From the NCBI GenBank assembly GCA_016213205.1, contig JACRAZ010000037.1, positions 1 through 64,000 on the forward strand: a DNA stretch of 64,000 nucleotides, written 5' to 3'. Positions 34,820 to 42,644 of this stretch are shown in pieces. Origin of the DNA: Burkholderiales bacterium (GTDB lineage Bacteria > Pseudomonadota > Gammaproteobacteria > Burkholderiales > Burkholderiaceae_C). The first letter of the stretch is position 1. Each line of letters opens with the position of its first letter. The notes beneath the pieces were generated by a model, which saw nothing but the letters and a program-made list of their open reading frames with translations, was not told the DNA's origin and did no database searches. The translations under genes and the position numbers were made by a program.

Positions 34820-35149
34820 CGACCCGAACCGGACCACCCCCTACGCGCTTCGCGCGCCCCCTCAAGGGGGCAACACCAGCGGACCGGCGAAGCCGGCTCC
34901 GCGGTGTTCGGCTGGGGCTGCGACCGCTGAACGCGGCGCAGCGGCGCGCGTGGGCATGTCGCAACGCCTGGTTGGGCACGGCTTCCAGGGGCAGGACCCG
35001 AGGGTCACCCGCGCCACCGTCGCCGTGCGCCGCGTGCAGCGGCCGCACGCCAAGTGGACACCGCGGAGCCGGCTCTGCCGGGCCGCTGGTGTCGCCCCCT
35101 TGAGGGGGAAGCGCCGAAGGCGCTCCGGGGGTGGCCCGGTTCGGGCCGA
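34820..35149. repeat. Large imperfect palindromic repeat between the methyltransferase and deoC
   Basis: Two arms of about 125 bases, roughly 34820-34945 and 35024-35149, are inverted copies of each other with scattered mismatches. Each arm contains its own hairpin: GCCCCCT-CA-AGGGGGC at 34856-34871 and CCCCCT-TG-AGGGGG at 35095-35108. Shared words include CACCAGCGG, GAGCCGGCTCCGCGGTGT and CCCGAACCGG. It fills the whole gene-free interval 34795-35167; no protein frame in it is credible. Similar GC-rich intergenic palindromes are common in Burkholderiales genomes, often at gene ends. Confidence 0.7.
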
Positions 35150-35167
35150 CAGCAGCCATACGTGACT

Positions 35168-36265
35168 TCACCGCTTGCGCAACCAGATGCTGCCGCCGGT
35201 GTTCTTCAGGCACAGCGGCATGCGCTCGGCAAAGAACTCGCGGTGGAAATGCGCCATGAAGGTGTTCATCAGCAACACGTCGAACGCGCTGTTGTACTGC
35301 AGGAAGGCGCGCAGCAGGTACAGCTCGTTCCAGGCGCGGCCGAAGTAGATCCACTCCTTCGGGTACTCGAAGGGGTGGAAGATGTCGTGGAAGTGGATCA
35401 CCACCCCCGACGCCAGCGCCGGCAGGATGTCGAAGAACAGGCGGTTGACGTCGCTGCCGACGCGGCTGACGTGGGTGGAATCGACGAACAGCACGTCGCC
35501 CGCCTGCAGCTGCGCGAACACCGCGAGGTCCACGTCCTGCAGCCGCTGGGGGTGGATGGTCACGCGGGCATGGTCTTCCGGCCGCAGCAGCGACATCAGC
35601 AGCGCGGGGTAGGGTTCGATGAAGGTGGTCTGCAGCGCCCCGCCGAGGAAGCGCTCGTTGGTGTCCAGCGTGACGCAGGACGAAAAGCCCGAGCCGATCT
35701 CCACCAGCCGCTGCGGCCGCAGATGACGCAGCATGCAGTGCAGCAGGATGCCGTCGGAATAGGCGTAGGACGGGTTGTCGAAGTGGTAGCGCAGGCCCTC
35801 GGTGGCTTGCTCGCCGAACGGCATGTCGGCGTAGTGCGCGGCCAGCTGCGCCAGCAGTGCAAGCTGCTCGGGCTCGCGCAGCGCGATGCCCGGGATCTCG
35901 CGCGGCACCGGGCCGAAGATGCGGGCCTCGTCGCGGCGCACCTCGTCCAGCGACGGGATCGGCGAGTAGTAGTGGCCCGGCGGCACAAAGCCGCAGGCCT
36001 GGCGCAGCGCCGCCAGTTCGGCAGCGGCGCTGTCGGCCGCGTGGTGCGCGGCCGCGGCCGCCACGTCACGCGCCGCGGCCTGCTGGTTCAGCTGCTGCTC
36101 GAAGGCCGCGAGCGCCTCGCGAATCGCCTCGAGCTGCTGGCGCAGCGCCGCGTGCTGCTGCTGTCCGGCCGCGACCTGCGCGGCCAGGTCGTCGCGCTGC
36201 GCGATCAGCCGGTCGATCACCGGCAGTTGCTTGGCCGCCGATTTCAGGCGGGTCATCACGGTCAT
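35168..36265 (-). CDS. Class I SAM-dependent methyltransferase with N-terminal coiled coil
   Basis: 365 residues. Residues about 15-90 form a charged, Ala/Gln-rich coiled coil (RDDLAAQVAAGQQQHAALRQQ..., LAAFEQQLNQQAAARDVAAAA). The following region has the Rossmann motif LVEIGSGFSSCVTLDTNE, then TFIEPYPALL, DVLFVDSTHVSRVGSDVN and VIHFHDIFHPFEYP, resembling the class I methyltransferases (Methyltransf_24-like) found with glycan or lipopolysaccharide genes. The start was taken as ATG 36265; an ATG at 36256 is in frame. The gene is 35 nt downstream of the nucleotidase gene on the same strand. The acceptor is unknown. Confidence 0.82.
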   Translation of the reverse strand: MTVMTRLKSAAKQLPVIDRLIAQRDDLAAQVAAGQQQHAALRQQLEAIREALAAFEQQLNQQAAARDVAAAAAHHAADSAAAELAALRQACGFVPPGHYYSPIPSLDEVRRDEARIFGPVPREIPGIALREPEQLALLAQLAAHYADMPFGEQATEGLRYHFDNPSYAYSDGILLHCMLRHLRPQRLVEIGSGFSSCVTLDTNERFLGGALQTTFIEPYPALLMSLLRPEDHARVTIHPQRLQDVDLAVFAQLQAGDVLFVDSTHVSRVGSDVNRLFFDILPALASGVVIHFHDIFHPFEYPKEWIYFGRAWNELYLLRAFLQYNSAFDVLLMNTFMAHFHREFFAERMPLCLKNTGGSIWLRKR

Positions 36266-36300
36266 GTTGTTGTGTTCCCAGGGGATGTGCGCTCGTGTGA

Positions 36301-37917
36301 TCAACGTCGGGTCACGGCGTCTCCCGGCTCGAAGTCGGCCACCTTCAGCGGGCTGTGGCGGGCGATGTAGCTGCGCAGCACCTCGGCATCGTTGAAGCCG
36401 GTGTCCACGTAGCCGGGGTGCTGCTTGAGCGGCGGATAACCGTCGCCGCCGGCGGCGGTGAAGTTGTTGATCGAGAGGCGGTAGGTGCGCGCCGGATCGA
36501 TCGGGGCGCCGCCGATGCGGGCTTCCTTCAGCTCGTTGCCCTCGATGCGCATGTTCACGCCGGTGGTCTGCGCGAAGCCGCCGGAGCCGGGCGTCATGCG
36601 CGCGGCGGCCTGCAGGTAGGCCAGCAGCTCGCGGCCGGTGAGCTCGACCAGCCCGACGGTGTTGCCGAAGGGCTGCACCTTCAGCACATCGCGGTAGCTG
36701 ATGGCGCCGGCGGGCAGCGAGTCGCGCACGCCGCCGCCGTTGATCAGCGCGAGGTCGGCGCCGGTCTTCTCGCGCATGGCACGCGCCACCAGCATGCCCA
36801 GCGTGGTGGGCTGCTTGCGCACGCGATCGCGGTCGCCGTCGAGCACGCCGTCGGCCGAGCCCACCGGGGCCGACAGGCGTGCCTGGCCCGCATCCTGGAA
36901 CGGCTTGAGGAAGCTGCGCAGCGCGGCATCCTCGGCAATCGGCGCGGCCGCGAGCACCTTGCTGCCATCGGCCAGGCGGCGTTTCAGGTTCACCGGCAGC
37001 AGCGTGTACTTCACCAACTCCACCTTGCCGGCCTCCAGCACGAAATCGGCCCGGCCCACGTACTTGCCCCACTCGTGCGCCTGCACGATCCAGGTGCCGT
37101 TCTGGCGGTCCGGCGCGCAGGGCGTGCCGGGCACGTAGGCCTCGTTGCGCAGGTTCTCGGCCAGCATGCACACCGGGTTCTGGCTGTGCCCGCCCACGAT
37201 CAGGTCGAGCCCCTTCACGGCGCGCGCCATCTCCACGTCGCCCGGCGCGTTGACGCCACGCTTGCCATCGGGGTAGTGGCCCATGTGGGTGGCGGCGATC
37301 ACCATGTCGGCCTGCGCGCGCAGCGCGGGCAGCAGCTTGGCGGCCTCGTCGGCGGGCTTGCGGAACTCGATGCCGCGGATGTTGTCGGGCAGCACCATCT
37401 TCTGCGTGTCGTCGGTGGTCAGGCCCATCACCGCGATCTTGTAGCCGCCGCGCTCGAACACGTGGTAGGGCGCGAACATGCGCTGCCCATCCTTGTAGAT
37501 GTTGGCCGCGAGCATCGGGAAGCGGGCCCACTGCCGTTGCTTGGCCAGCACCGCGGGGGGCTTGTCGAACTCGTGGTTGCCCACCGCCGCGGCGTCGTAG
37601 CCTAGGCGGTTCATGCCCTGGAAATCGGGCTCGGCATCCTGCAGGTCGGATTCGGGCACGCCGGTGTTCACGTCGCCACCATCGAGCAGCAGCACCTCGC
37701 CCCCCGCGGCCTTGACCTCGGCGCGCACTGCGTCGATCAGGGTCTTGCGCGCGGCCATGCCGTATTCGCCATCGGCATTCGGCCAGAAGCGGCCGTGGTG
37801 GTCGTTGGTGTGCAGGATGGTCAGCTTCAGCGGCGCACGGGGCGCGGGGGCCGTGGCGCAACCGGCCAGGGCCAGCAGCGCACCCAGCGCGCACAGCATG
37901 GATGGGAGGCGATTCAT
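36301..37917 (-). CDS. 5'-nucleotidase / metallophosphatase lipoprotein, UshA type (first)
   Basis: 538 residues. A lipoprotein signal (LLALAGC lipobox) anchors it in the envelope. The metallophosphatase domain carries TILHTNDHHGRFWP, GNHEFDKPP, ATHMGHYPDG and VGGHSQNPV. The C-terminal substrate domain has LINGGGVRDSLPAG and NNFTAAGGDGYPPL. The family hydrolyses nucleotides (and UDP-sugars) to nucleosides outside the inner membrane. It starts at ATG 37917. It is one of two such enzymes bracketing the nucleoside importer and salvage genes, which supports a role in nucleotide scavenging. Confidence 0.92.
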   Translation of the reverse strand: MNRLPSMLCALGALLALAGCATAPAPRAPLKLTILHTNDHHGRFWPNADGEYGMAARKTLIDAVRAEVKAAGGEVLLLDGGDVNTGVPESDLQDAEPDFQGMNRLGYDAAAVGNHEFDKPPAVLAKQRQWARFPMLAANIYKDGQRMFAPYHVFERGGYKIAVMGLTTDDTQKMVLPDNIRGIEFRKPADEAAKLLPALRAQADMVIAATHMGHYPDGKRGVNAPGDVEMARAVKGLDLIVGGHSQNPVCMLAENLRNEAYVPGTPCAPDRQNGTWIVQAHEWGKYVGRADFVLEAGKVELVKYTLLPVNLKRRLADGSKVLAAAPIAEDAALRSFLKPFQDAGQARLSAPVGSADGVLDGDRDRVRKQPTTLGMLVARAMREKTGADLALINGGGVRDSLPAGAISYRDVLKVQPFGNTVGLVELTGRELLAYLQAAARMTPGSGGFAQTTGVNMRIEGNELKEARIGGAPIDPARTYRLSINNFTAAGGDGYPPLKQHPGYVDTGFNDAEVLRSYIARHSPLKVADFEPGDAVTRR

Positions 37918-38003
37918 GGGGCAACACCGGGGGCGGATCGAGCGGGGAAGCATGCCACACTGCGGCGCTTTCAACCCTTGGCAAGAGCCCCCAGTGGCAC
38001 GGC

Positions 38004-38131
38004 ATGAGCGCGCCGGGCCGCTCCCAAGCGCGAATCCCGGAGCGCTTTGCGCGGAGGGTAGTCCAGTGAGCGCGCCGGGCCGCTCCCAGGCGCGAATCCC
38101 GGAGCATGCAATGCGGAGAGCAGTCCATTGA
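38004..38131 (+). repeat. Two tandem 62-bp units encoding overlapping 21-codon mini-ORFs before the antiporter
   Basis: Units 38006-38067 and 38068-38129 are direct repeats. Read as protein, unit 1 gives ATG 38004 to TGA 38069 (MSAPGRSQARIPE, then RFARRVVQ) and unit 2 gives GTG 38066 to TGA 38131 (MSAPGRSQARIPE, then HAMRRAVH). Each stop overlaps the next start by 4 nt: GTGA, then TTGA, the latter being the TTG of the antiporter at 38128. Each unit ends with its own GGAG ribosome binding site 7-8 nt before that start. An internal stem is GCGC-TTT-GCGC in unit 1 and GCAT-GCA-ATGC in unit 2, a fully compensated change. I infer translationally coupled leader peptides or a structured repeat. Confidence 0.7.
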
Positions 38132-39327
38132 GCACCACCGAGATCTTCCTGATCGCGATGCTGATCATCTTCACCGTGCCCTACCTGATCTGGCGCCTGG
38201 GGCGCACCGACCACTTCGCGCCGCTGGTGGTGGTGCAGATCATCACCGGCATCCTGCTGGGCCCCGGCATCCTGGGCGCGCTGCTGCCGGGCTACTACAG
38301 CTTCGTGTTCAACCCGGCGGTGATCCAGAGCCTGAACGGCATCGCCTGGTGGGCGGTGATGATCTTCGTGTGGATTGCCGGCATCGAGCTCGACCTGCGC
38401 CAGGCCTGGGAACACCGGCGCGAAAGCGGCATCACCGCCGGCCTGGCGCTGGGCCTGCCGCTGGCCGCGGGCTGCGCGGTGGGCCTGGGGCTGCTGGCCT
38501 TCCCGGGCTGGATGGGGCCCGGCGCGCAGCAGTGGCAGTTCGTGCTGGGCGTGGGCATGAGCTGCGCGGTGACGGCGCTGCCGATCCTGATCCTGCTGAT
38601 GGAAAAGCTGGAGATCCTGCGCCAGCCCATCGGCCAGCGCATCCTGCGCTACGCGAGCCTGGACGACATCGCGATCTGGGGCGTGCTGGCGCTGATCCTG
38701 ATGGACTGGGAGCGCGTGGGCAAGCAGCTCGGCTTCCTGCTCGCCTTCGGGGGGGTGACACTGGCCTTCCGGCGCCTGATGCAGGCGATTCCCGAGCCCG
38801 ACCGCTGGTTCGCCGGGCTGATCTGGCTGGCCCTGTGCGGGCTGGGGGCCGACTGGTCGGGCCTGCATTTCATGGTGGGCGCCTTCCTGGCCGGCGCGGT
38901 GATGGATTCGCACTGGTTCAACCAGAAGCACATGGATTTGCTGCGCCACCACGTGCTGCTGGTGGCGATGCCGGTGTTCTTCCTGAGCACCGGGCTGCGC
39001 ACCAACTGGGGCATGGGCGGCGCGGCGGTGTTCGGCGTGGCCGCGCTGCTGCTGGTGGCCTCGGTGGCGGGCAAGCTCGCGGGCACCGGCCTGGCCGGCC
39101 GCATCCTGCGCTGGCAGCCCGGCGAGGGCAGCCTGATCGGCTGGCTGTTGCAGACCAAGGCGCTGATCATGATCATCTTCGCCAACGTGCTGCTGGACAA
39201 GCGCATCATCACCAGCGAAACCTTCACCGCGCTGCTGCTGATGGCGGTGGCCAGCACGATGCTGACGGTGCCCATCGTCGCGCCCCGGCTGGCGCGCATG
39301 GCCGAGGTGATCTACCGCGCCAAGTGA
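38128..39327 (+). CDS. Cation:proton antiporter, CPA2 (KefB/NapA-like)
   Basis: 399-residue integral membrane protein with about twelve hydrophobic segments. The pattern HFAPLVVVQIITGILLGPGILG and VWIAGIELDLRQAW matches the monovalent cation:proton antiporter-2 family, which exchanges K+ or Na+ for H+. SCAVTALPILILLMEKLEI carries the mid-protein discontinuous-helix region. It begins with a TTG at 38128, whose TGA overlaps the stop of the second upstream mini-ORF. The GGAGAG in that repeat is the only ribosome binding site, so the antiporter's translation depends on the repeat. It lacks the C-terminal TrkA-N regulatory domain of KefB/KefC. Confidence 0.88.
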   Translation: MSTTEIFLIAMLIIFTVPYLIWRLGRTDHFAPLVVVQIITGILLGPGILGALLPGYYSFVFNPAVIQSLNGIAWWAVMIFVWIAGIELDLRQAWEHRRESGITAGLALGLPLAAGCAVGLGLLAFPGWMGPGAQQWQFVLGVGMSCAVTALPILILLMEKLEILRQPIGQRILRYASLDDIAIWGVLALILMDWERVGKQLGFLLAFGGVTLAFRRLMQAIPEPDRWFAGLIWLALCGLGADWSGLHFMVGAFLAGAVMDSHWFNQKHMDLLRHHVLLVAMPVFFLSTGLRTNWGMGGAAVFGVAALLLVASVAGKLAGTGLAGRILRWQPGEGSLIGWLLQTKALIMIIFANVLLDKRIITSETFTALLLMAVASTMLTVPIVAPRLARMAEVIYRAK

Positions 39328-39336
39328 GCGGCCGGC

Positions 39337-40149
39337 TCACGGCAGCGGCGGCAGCAGCGCCGGCACCACCGCCTGCAGCAGCCGCGCGGCCAGCGCCCGG
39401 GTGGCGCCGGCCGTCTGCAGCGTGTGGGCGTGGCTCAGCACCTCGGCTTCCATGCCGCAGCCCATGTTGGTGAGCATCGACAGGCCCAGCACCCGCAGGC
39501 CCGCATGGCGCGCGAGGATGGTCTCGGGCACCGTGCTCATGCCCACCGCCTGCGCGCCCAGGCGCTGCAGCATGCGGATCTCGGCCGGTGTCTCGAACTG
39601 CGGGCCCAGCACCCAGGCGTAGACGCCTTCGTGCAGCGCGATGCCGGCGGCGCTGGCCGCGTCCTTTGCGCGCTGGCGCAAGGCCGGGTCGTAGGCATCG
39701 GCCATGTTGACGAAGCGCGCATCCCCCGGCTCGTCGTGCAGCGGCGTTCGCTGCACGATGTTCAGGTGGTCGCCGATCAGCATCAGCGAACCCGGTCGCA
39801 TGCTGCTGTCCAGGCTGCCCGCGGCGTTGGTCAGCACCACGGTGGCGCAGCCCAGTGCCGCCAGCGTGCGGATCGGGCCCTTCATCGCGGCCGCGTCGCC
39901 GCTCTCGTACACGTGCTTGCGGCCACGCAGCAGCGCCACCTCGTGCCCGCCGATGCGGCCGAGCCGCAGCGCGCCGGCGTGTCCTGCGACGCTGAGGGCC
40001 GGGAACGCGGGCAGCTCCGCGTAGGGGATGTCGATCGCGTCCTGCACCGCGTCGGCAATGCCATCCCAGCCGGAGCCCAGCACGATGGCGACCTGCGGCC
40101 TGCGGCCGGTGGCCTGCAGCCGGGTGACGGTGGTGGTGATGGCGGTCAT
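39337..40149 (-). CDS. Purine nucleoside phosphorylase
   Basis: 270-residue trimeric-type (PNP/MTAP) phosphorylase that splits purine (deoxy)nucleosides with phosphate. VAIVLGSGWDGIAD is the phosphate loop; GRKHVYES, TNAAGSLDSSMRPG and LGPQFETPAEIRML are the canonical nucleoside-binding motifs, and SMLTNMGCGMEA is the closing one. It is the last gene of the minus-strand importer operon, overlapping cdd by the stop/start TGATG arrangement. Ribose 1-phosphate or deoxyribose 1-phosphate made here would feed the pentose route together with DeoA and DeoC. Confidence 0.92.
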   Translation of the reverse strand: MTAITTTVTRLQATGRRPQVAIVLGSGWDGIADAVQDAIDIPYAELPAFPALSVAGHAGALRLGRIGGHEVALLRGRKHVYESGDAAAMKGPIRTLAALGCATVVLTNAAGSLDSSMRPGSLMLIGDHLNIVQRTPLHDEPGDARFVNMADAYDPALRQRAKDAASAAGIALHEGVYAWVLGPQFETPAEIRMLQRLGAQAVGMSTVPETILARHAGLRVLGLSMLTNMGCGMEAEVLSHAHTLQTAGATRALAARLLQAVVPALLPPLP

Positions 40150-40556
40150 CACGACAGGTGCTCCGGTCCGAAGCTCGCCGGCAGCAGCTGCCCCAGCGTG
40201 TGGCGCGCCCGCACCTCGGCCAGGTCGGCCACCCAGATCGGCATGTCGTCCGCCGCAAACTCGCGCAGGCGCTGGCGGCAGCCGCCGCAGGGGGTGACCG
40301 GCTGCGGCGCCACGCCCACCACCGCGGCCGCGACGATGCGCCGCGCGCCGGTGAGCACCAGGTGCGCGATCGCCGAGGCCTCGGCGCACTGGCTCTGCGG
40401 GTAGGCCGCGTTCTCCACGTTGCAGCCCGCGTGCAGGCGGCCGTGCTCGTCGAGCAGCGCCGCGCCGACGGCGAACTTCGAATAGGGCGCATAGGCCCGC
40501 TCGCGCGCCGCGCGGGCGGCCTGCACCAGCGCGTGCATCAGGGTGTCGTCGACCAT
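40149..40556 (-). CDS. cdd: Cytidine deaminase
   Basis: 135-residue homotetrameric-type, zinc-dependent cytidine/deoxycytidine deaminase. The active-site glutamate and first zinc cysteine are in CNVENAAYPQSQCAEASAI, and the remaining zinc cysteines in PCGGCRQRL. The N-terminus AYAPYSKFAVGAALLDEHG is characteristic of the family. Translationally coupled on both sides: its start (ATG 40556) overlaps the permease stop, and its stop overlaps the purine nucleoside phosphorylase start. It turns imported cytidine into uridine for salvage or breakdown. Confidence 0.95.
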   Translation of the reverse strand: MVDDTLMHALVQAARAARERAYAPYSKFAVGAALLDEHGRLHAGCNVENAAYPQSQCAEASAIAHLVLTGARRIVAAAVVGVAPQPVTPCGGCRQRLREFAADDMPIWVADLAEVRARHTLGQLLPASFGPEHLS

Positions 40557-41524
40557 CAGCGCTCCTTCACGTACGGCACGCCCAGCGCCGCCGGCGCGCG
40601 CGAGCGGCCGATGAAGCCGGCCAGCAGCACCACCGTCATCACGTAGGGCAGGGCCTGGATGGCCTGCACCGGCACCGGGCCCAGGCCCGGCAGCACCACG
40701 CCTTGCAGGCGGATCGACAGCGCGTCGAGAAAGCCGAACAGCAGGCAGGCCCACAGCGCGCCCACCGGGTGCCATTTGCCGAAGATCATCGCCGCCAGCG
40801 CCATGTAGCCGCGGCCGGCGGTCATGTTGGGCACGAACAGCGGGTTCTGCGCCAGCACCAGGTAGGCGCCGGCCAGCGCGCACAGCACGCCATTGCCGCC
40901 CAGCGCCAGGTAGCGCAGGCCGCTGACGGACAGGCCTGCCGCATCCACCATGGCCGGGTTCTCGCCGGTGGCGCGCAGCCGCAGCCCCAGCCGCGTGCGG
41001 TACAGCAGCCACCACACACCCGGCACCAGCGCGAGCGCCGCGTACACCAGCCAGTTGTGGCCCAGCAGCGCGGCGGCGAGCACGCCGCCCACCCAGGGCA
41101 GCGCCGACACCGCGGGCTCCAGCGCACCGAACCAGGCCGACAGGCGCACCGCATCGGCCAGCGGCGGTGTCTGGCCGCCCTGCTTGAACCAGGCGATGCC
41201 CAGCACGATGGTCAGGCCCGCGGCCGTCATCGTGATGGCCATGCCGGCCACCACCTGGTCGCCGGTGTGGCTGACGCAGGCGAAGCCGTGCAGCATCGAC
41301 AGCGCGATGCCCACCGCCAGCGCGGCCGCGAAGGCCAGCGTCAGCGAGCCGGTGGTGCTGCCCACCGAGGCCGCGGCAAAGGCGGCCATCAGCATCTTGC
41401 CCTCGAGCCCCAGGTCGATGACGCCGCTGCGCTCGGACAGCGTGGCGGCCAGCGCGCACAGGATCAGCGGCACCGACACCCGCAGCGTGGAGGCCAGCAG
41501 CGTGCCGATGAACACCTCATCCAT
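40556..41524 (-). CDS. Nucleoside ABC importer permease (second)
   Basis: 322-residue inner-membrane subunit of the BPD_transp_2 family, as in NupQ/BmpE-type nucleoside importers. About eight to ten helices are visible; SGVIDLGLEGKMLMAAF and SHTGDQVVAGMAITMTAAGL are the family signature strands. LRATGENPAMVDAAGLSV is the cytoplasmic coupling loop. The start (ATG 41524) overlaps the upstream permease by 8 nt, and the stop overlaps cdd. A longer frame would begin MPGCAGPPREP, less likely because it lies inside the neighbouring gene. Confidence 0.9.
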   Translation of the reverse strand: MDEVFIGTLLASTLRVSVPLILCALAATLSERSGVIDLGLEGKMLMAAFAAASVGSTTGSLTLAFAAALAVGIALSMLHGFACVSHTGDQVVAGMAITMTAAGLTIVLGIAWFKQGGQTPPLADAVRLSAWFGALEPAVSALPWVGGVLAAALLGHNWLVYAALALVPGVWWLLYRTRLGLRLRATGENPAMVDAAGLSVSGLRYLALGGNGVLCALAGAYLVLAQNPLFVPNMTAGRGYMALAAMIFGKWHPVGALWACLLFGFLDALSIRLQGVVLPGLGPVPVQAIQALPYVMTVVLLAGFIGRSRAPAALGVPYVKER

Positions 41525-42644
41525 GCGCGGCTCCCGCGGCGGGCCGGCGCAACCAGGCATGGGCGCGCGCCAGCCAGGGCGCGGCCACCATGGCCATGGC
41601 GCCGGAGAACAGCACGATCAGGCCCTGCAGCGTGGCCACCATGTCGCGGCTGAAGGCGGGCATCTCGAACGACAGTTCGGCCCCGCCCTGGTAGAGCGCA
41701 CCGAACAGCAGCGAGGCCATCACGATGCCCAGCGGGTGGTTGCGCCCGATCAGCGACACCGCGATGCCGGTGAAGCCCGCGCCCACCACGTAATCGAGCA
41801 GCAGCCGGCCCTGCACGCCGGCCAGCTCGTTGATGCCCACCTGGCCCGCCAGCGCGCCGGCCAGCGCCATGGACAGCAGGATCTGCCGCCGCGGCCGGAT
41901 GCCGGCATAGTGCGCCGCGTCGGGCGAGTGGCCGGAGGCGCGCAGTTCGTAGCCGACGCGTGTCTTCCACAGCAGCAGGGCCACGCCCACGGCGCTGAGC
42001 GCGGCCAGCAGCACCGAGAGGTTCAGCGGTGTCTTCGGCCACGTGATGCCCAGCCAGGCCAGCGCCTCGTGCAGGCCCGGCATGTGCGCCGAGGCCGCGA
42101 AGGCCCGGCTTTCCACCGCCATGTTGCCCGGCTCCTTCAGGTGGTTGACCAGCAGGTAGGACAGCAGCGCCGAGGCGATGAAGTTGAACATGATCGTGGT
42201 GATCACGATGTGGCTGCCGCGCCAGGCCTGCAGCGCCGCCGGCACCGCGGCCCAGGCCGCGCCGGCGGCGGCGCCGACCGCGATCATCAGCGGCAGCATC
42301 AGCGCCGCGGGCAGGCGATCGGCCAGCGCCAGCGCGATCAGCGCGCTGCCCAGCCCGCCGATCATGGCCTGGCCCTCGCCACCGATGTTGAACAGGCCGC
42401 CATGGAAGGCCACCGCCACCGCCAGGCCGGTGAAGACGAAGGTGGTGGCGTAGTACAGCGTGTAGCTGAAGCCCGAGCGGCTGCCGAACGCGCCCTTGAC
42501 CAGCAGCGTGATCACCTGCACCGGATCGAGCCCGATGCCGGCCACCACCAGGCCGCTGACGAACAGCGCCATGGCCAGGTTGACCAGCGGCAGCACGCCG
42601 ATGTCGATCCAGCGTGGCAGCTCGATCGGCTGGTGCGCGCTCAT
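41517..42644 (-). CDS. Nucleoside ABC importer permease (first)
   Basis: 375-residue BPD_transp_2 permease, NupP/BmpD-like. After a short N-terminus it has MALFVSGLVVAGIGLDP, AVAVAFHGGLFNIGGEGQAMIGG, and the coupling-loop type LRASGHSPDAAHYAGI. Around ten membrane segments are expected. Its start (ATG 42644) overlaps the ATPase stop by 4 nt. Together with the second permease it forms the heterodimeric channel of the BMP-type importer. The intact frame extends further upstream but only by running through the ATPase gene in another frame. Confidence 0.9.
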   Translation of the reverse strand: MSAHQPIELPRWIDIGVLPLVNLAMALFVSGLVVAGIGLDPVQVITLLVKGAFGSRSGFSYTLYYATTFVFTGLAVAVAFHGGLFNIGGEGQAMIGGLGSALIALALADRLPAALMLPLMIAVGAAAGAAWAAVPAALQAWRGSHIVITTIMFNFIASALLSYLLVNHLKEPGNMAVESRAFAASAHMPGLHEALAWLGITWPKTPLNLSVLLAALSAVGVALLLWKTRVGYELRASGHSPDAAHYAGIRPRRQILLSMALAGALAGQVGINELAGVQGRLLLDYVVGAGFTGIAVSLIGRNHPLGIVMASLLFGALYQGGAELSFEMPAFSRDMVATLQGLIVLFSGAMAMVAAPWLARAHAWLRRPAAGAAHG

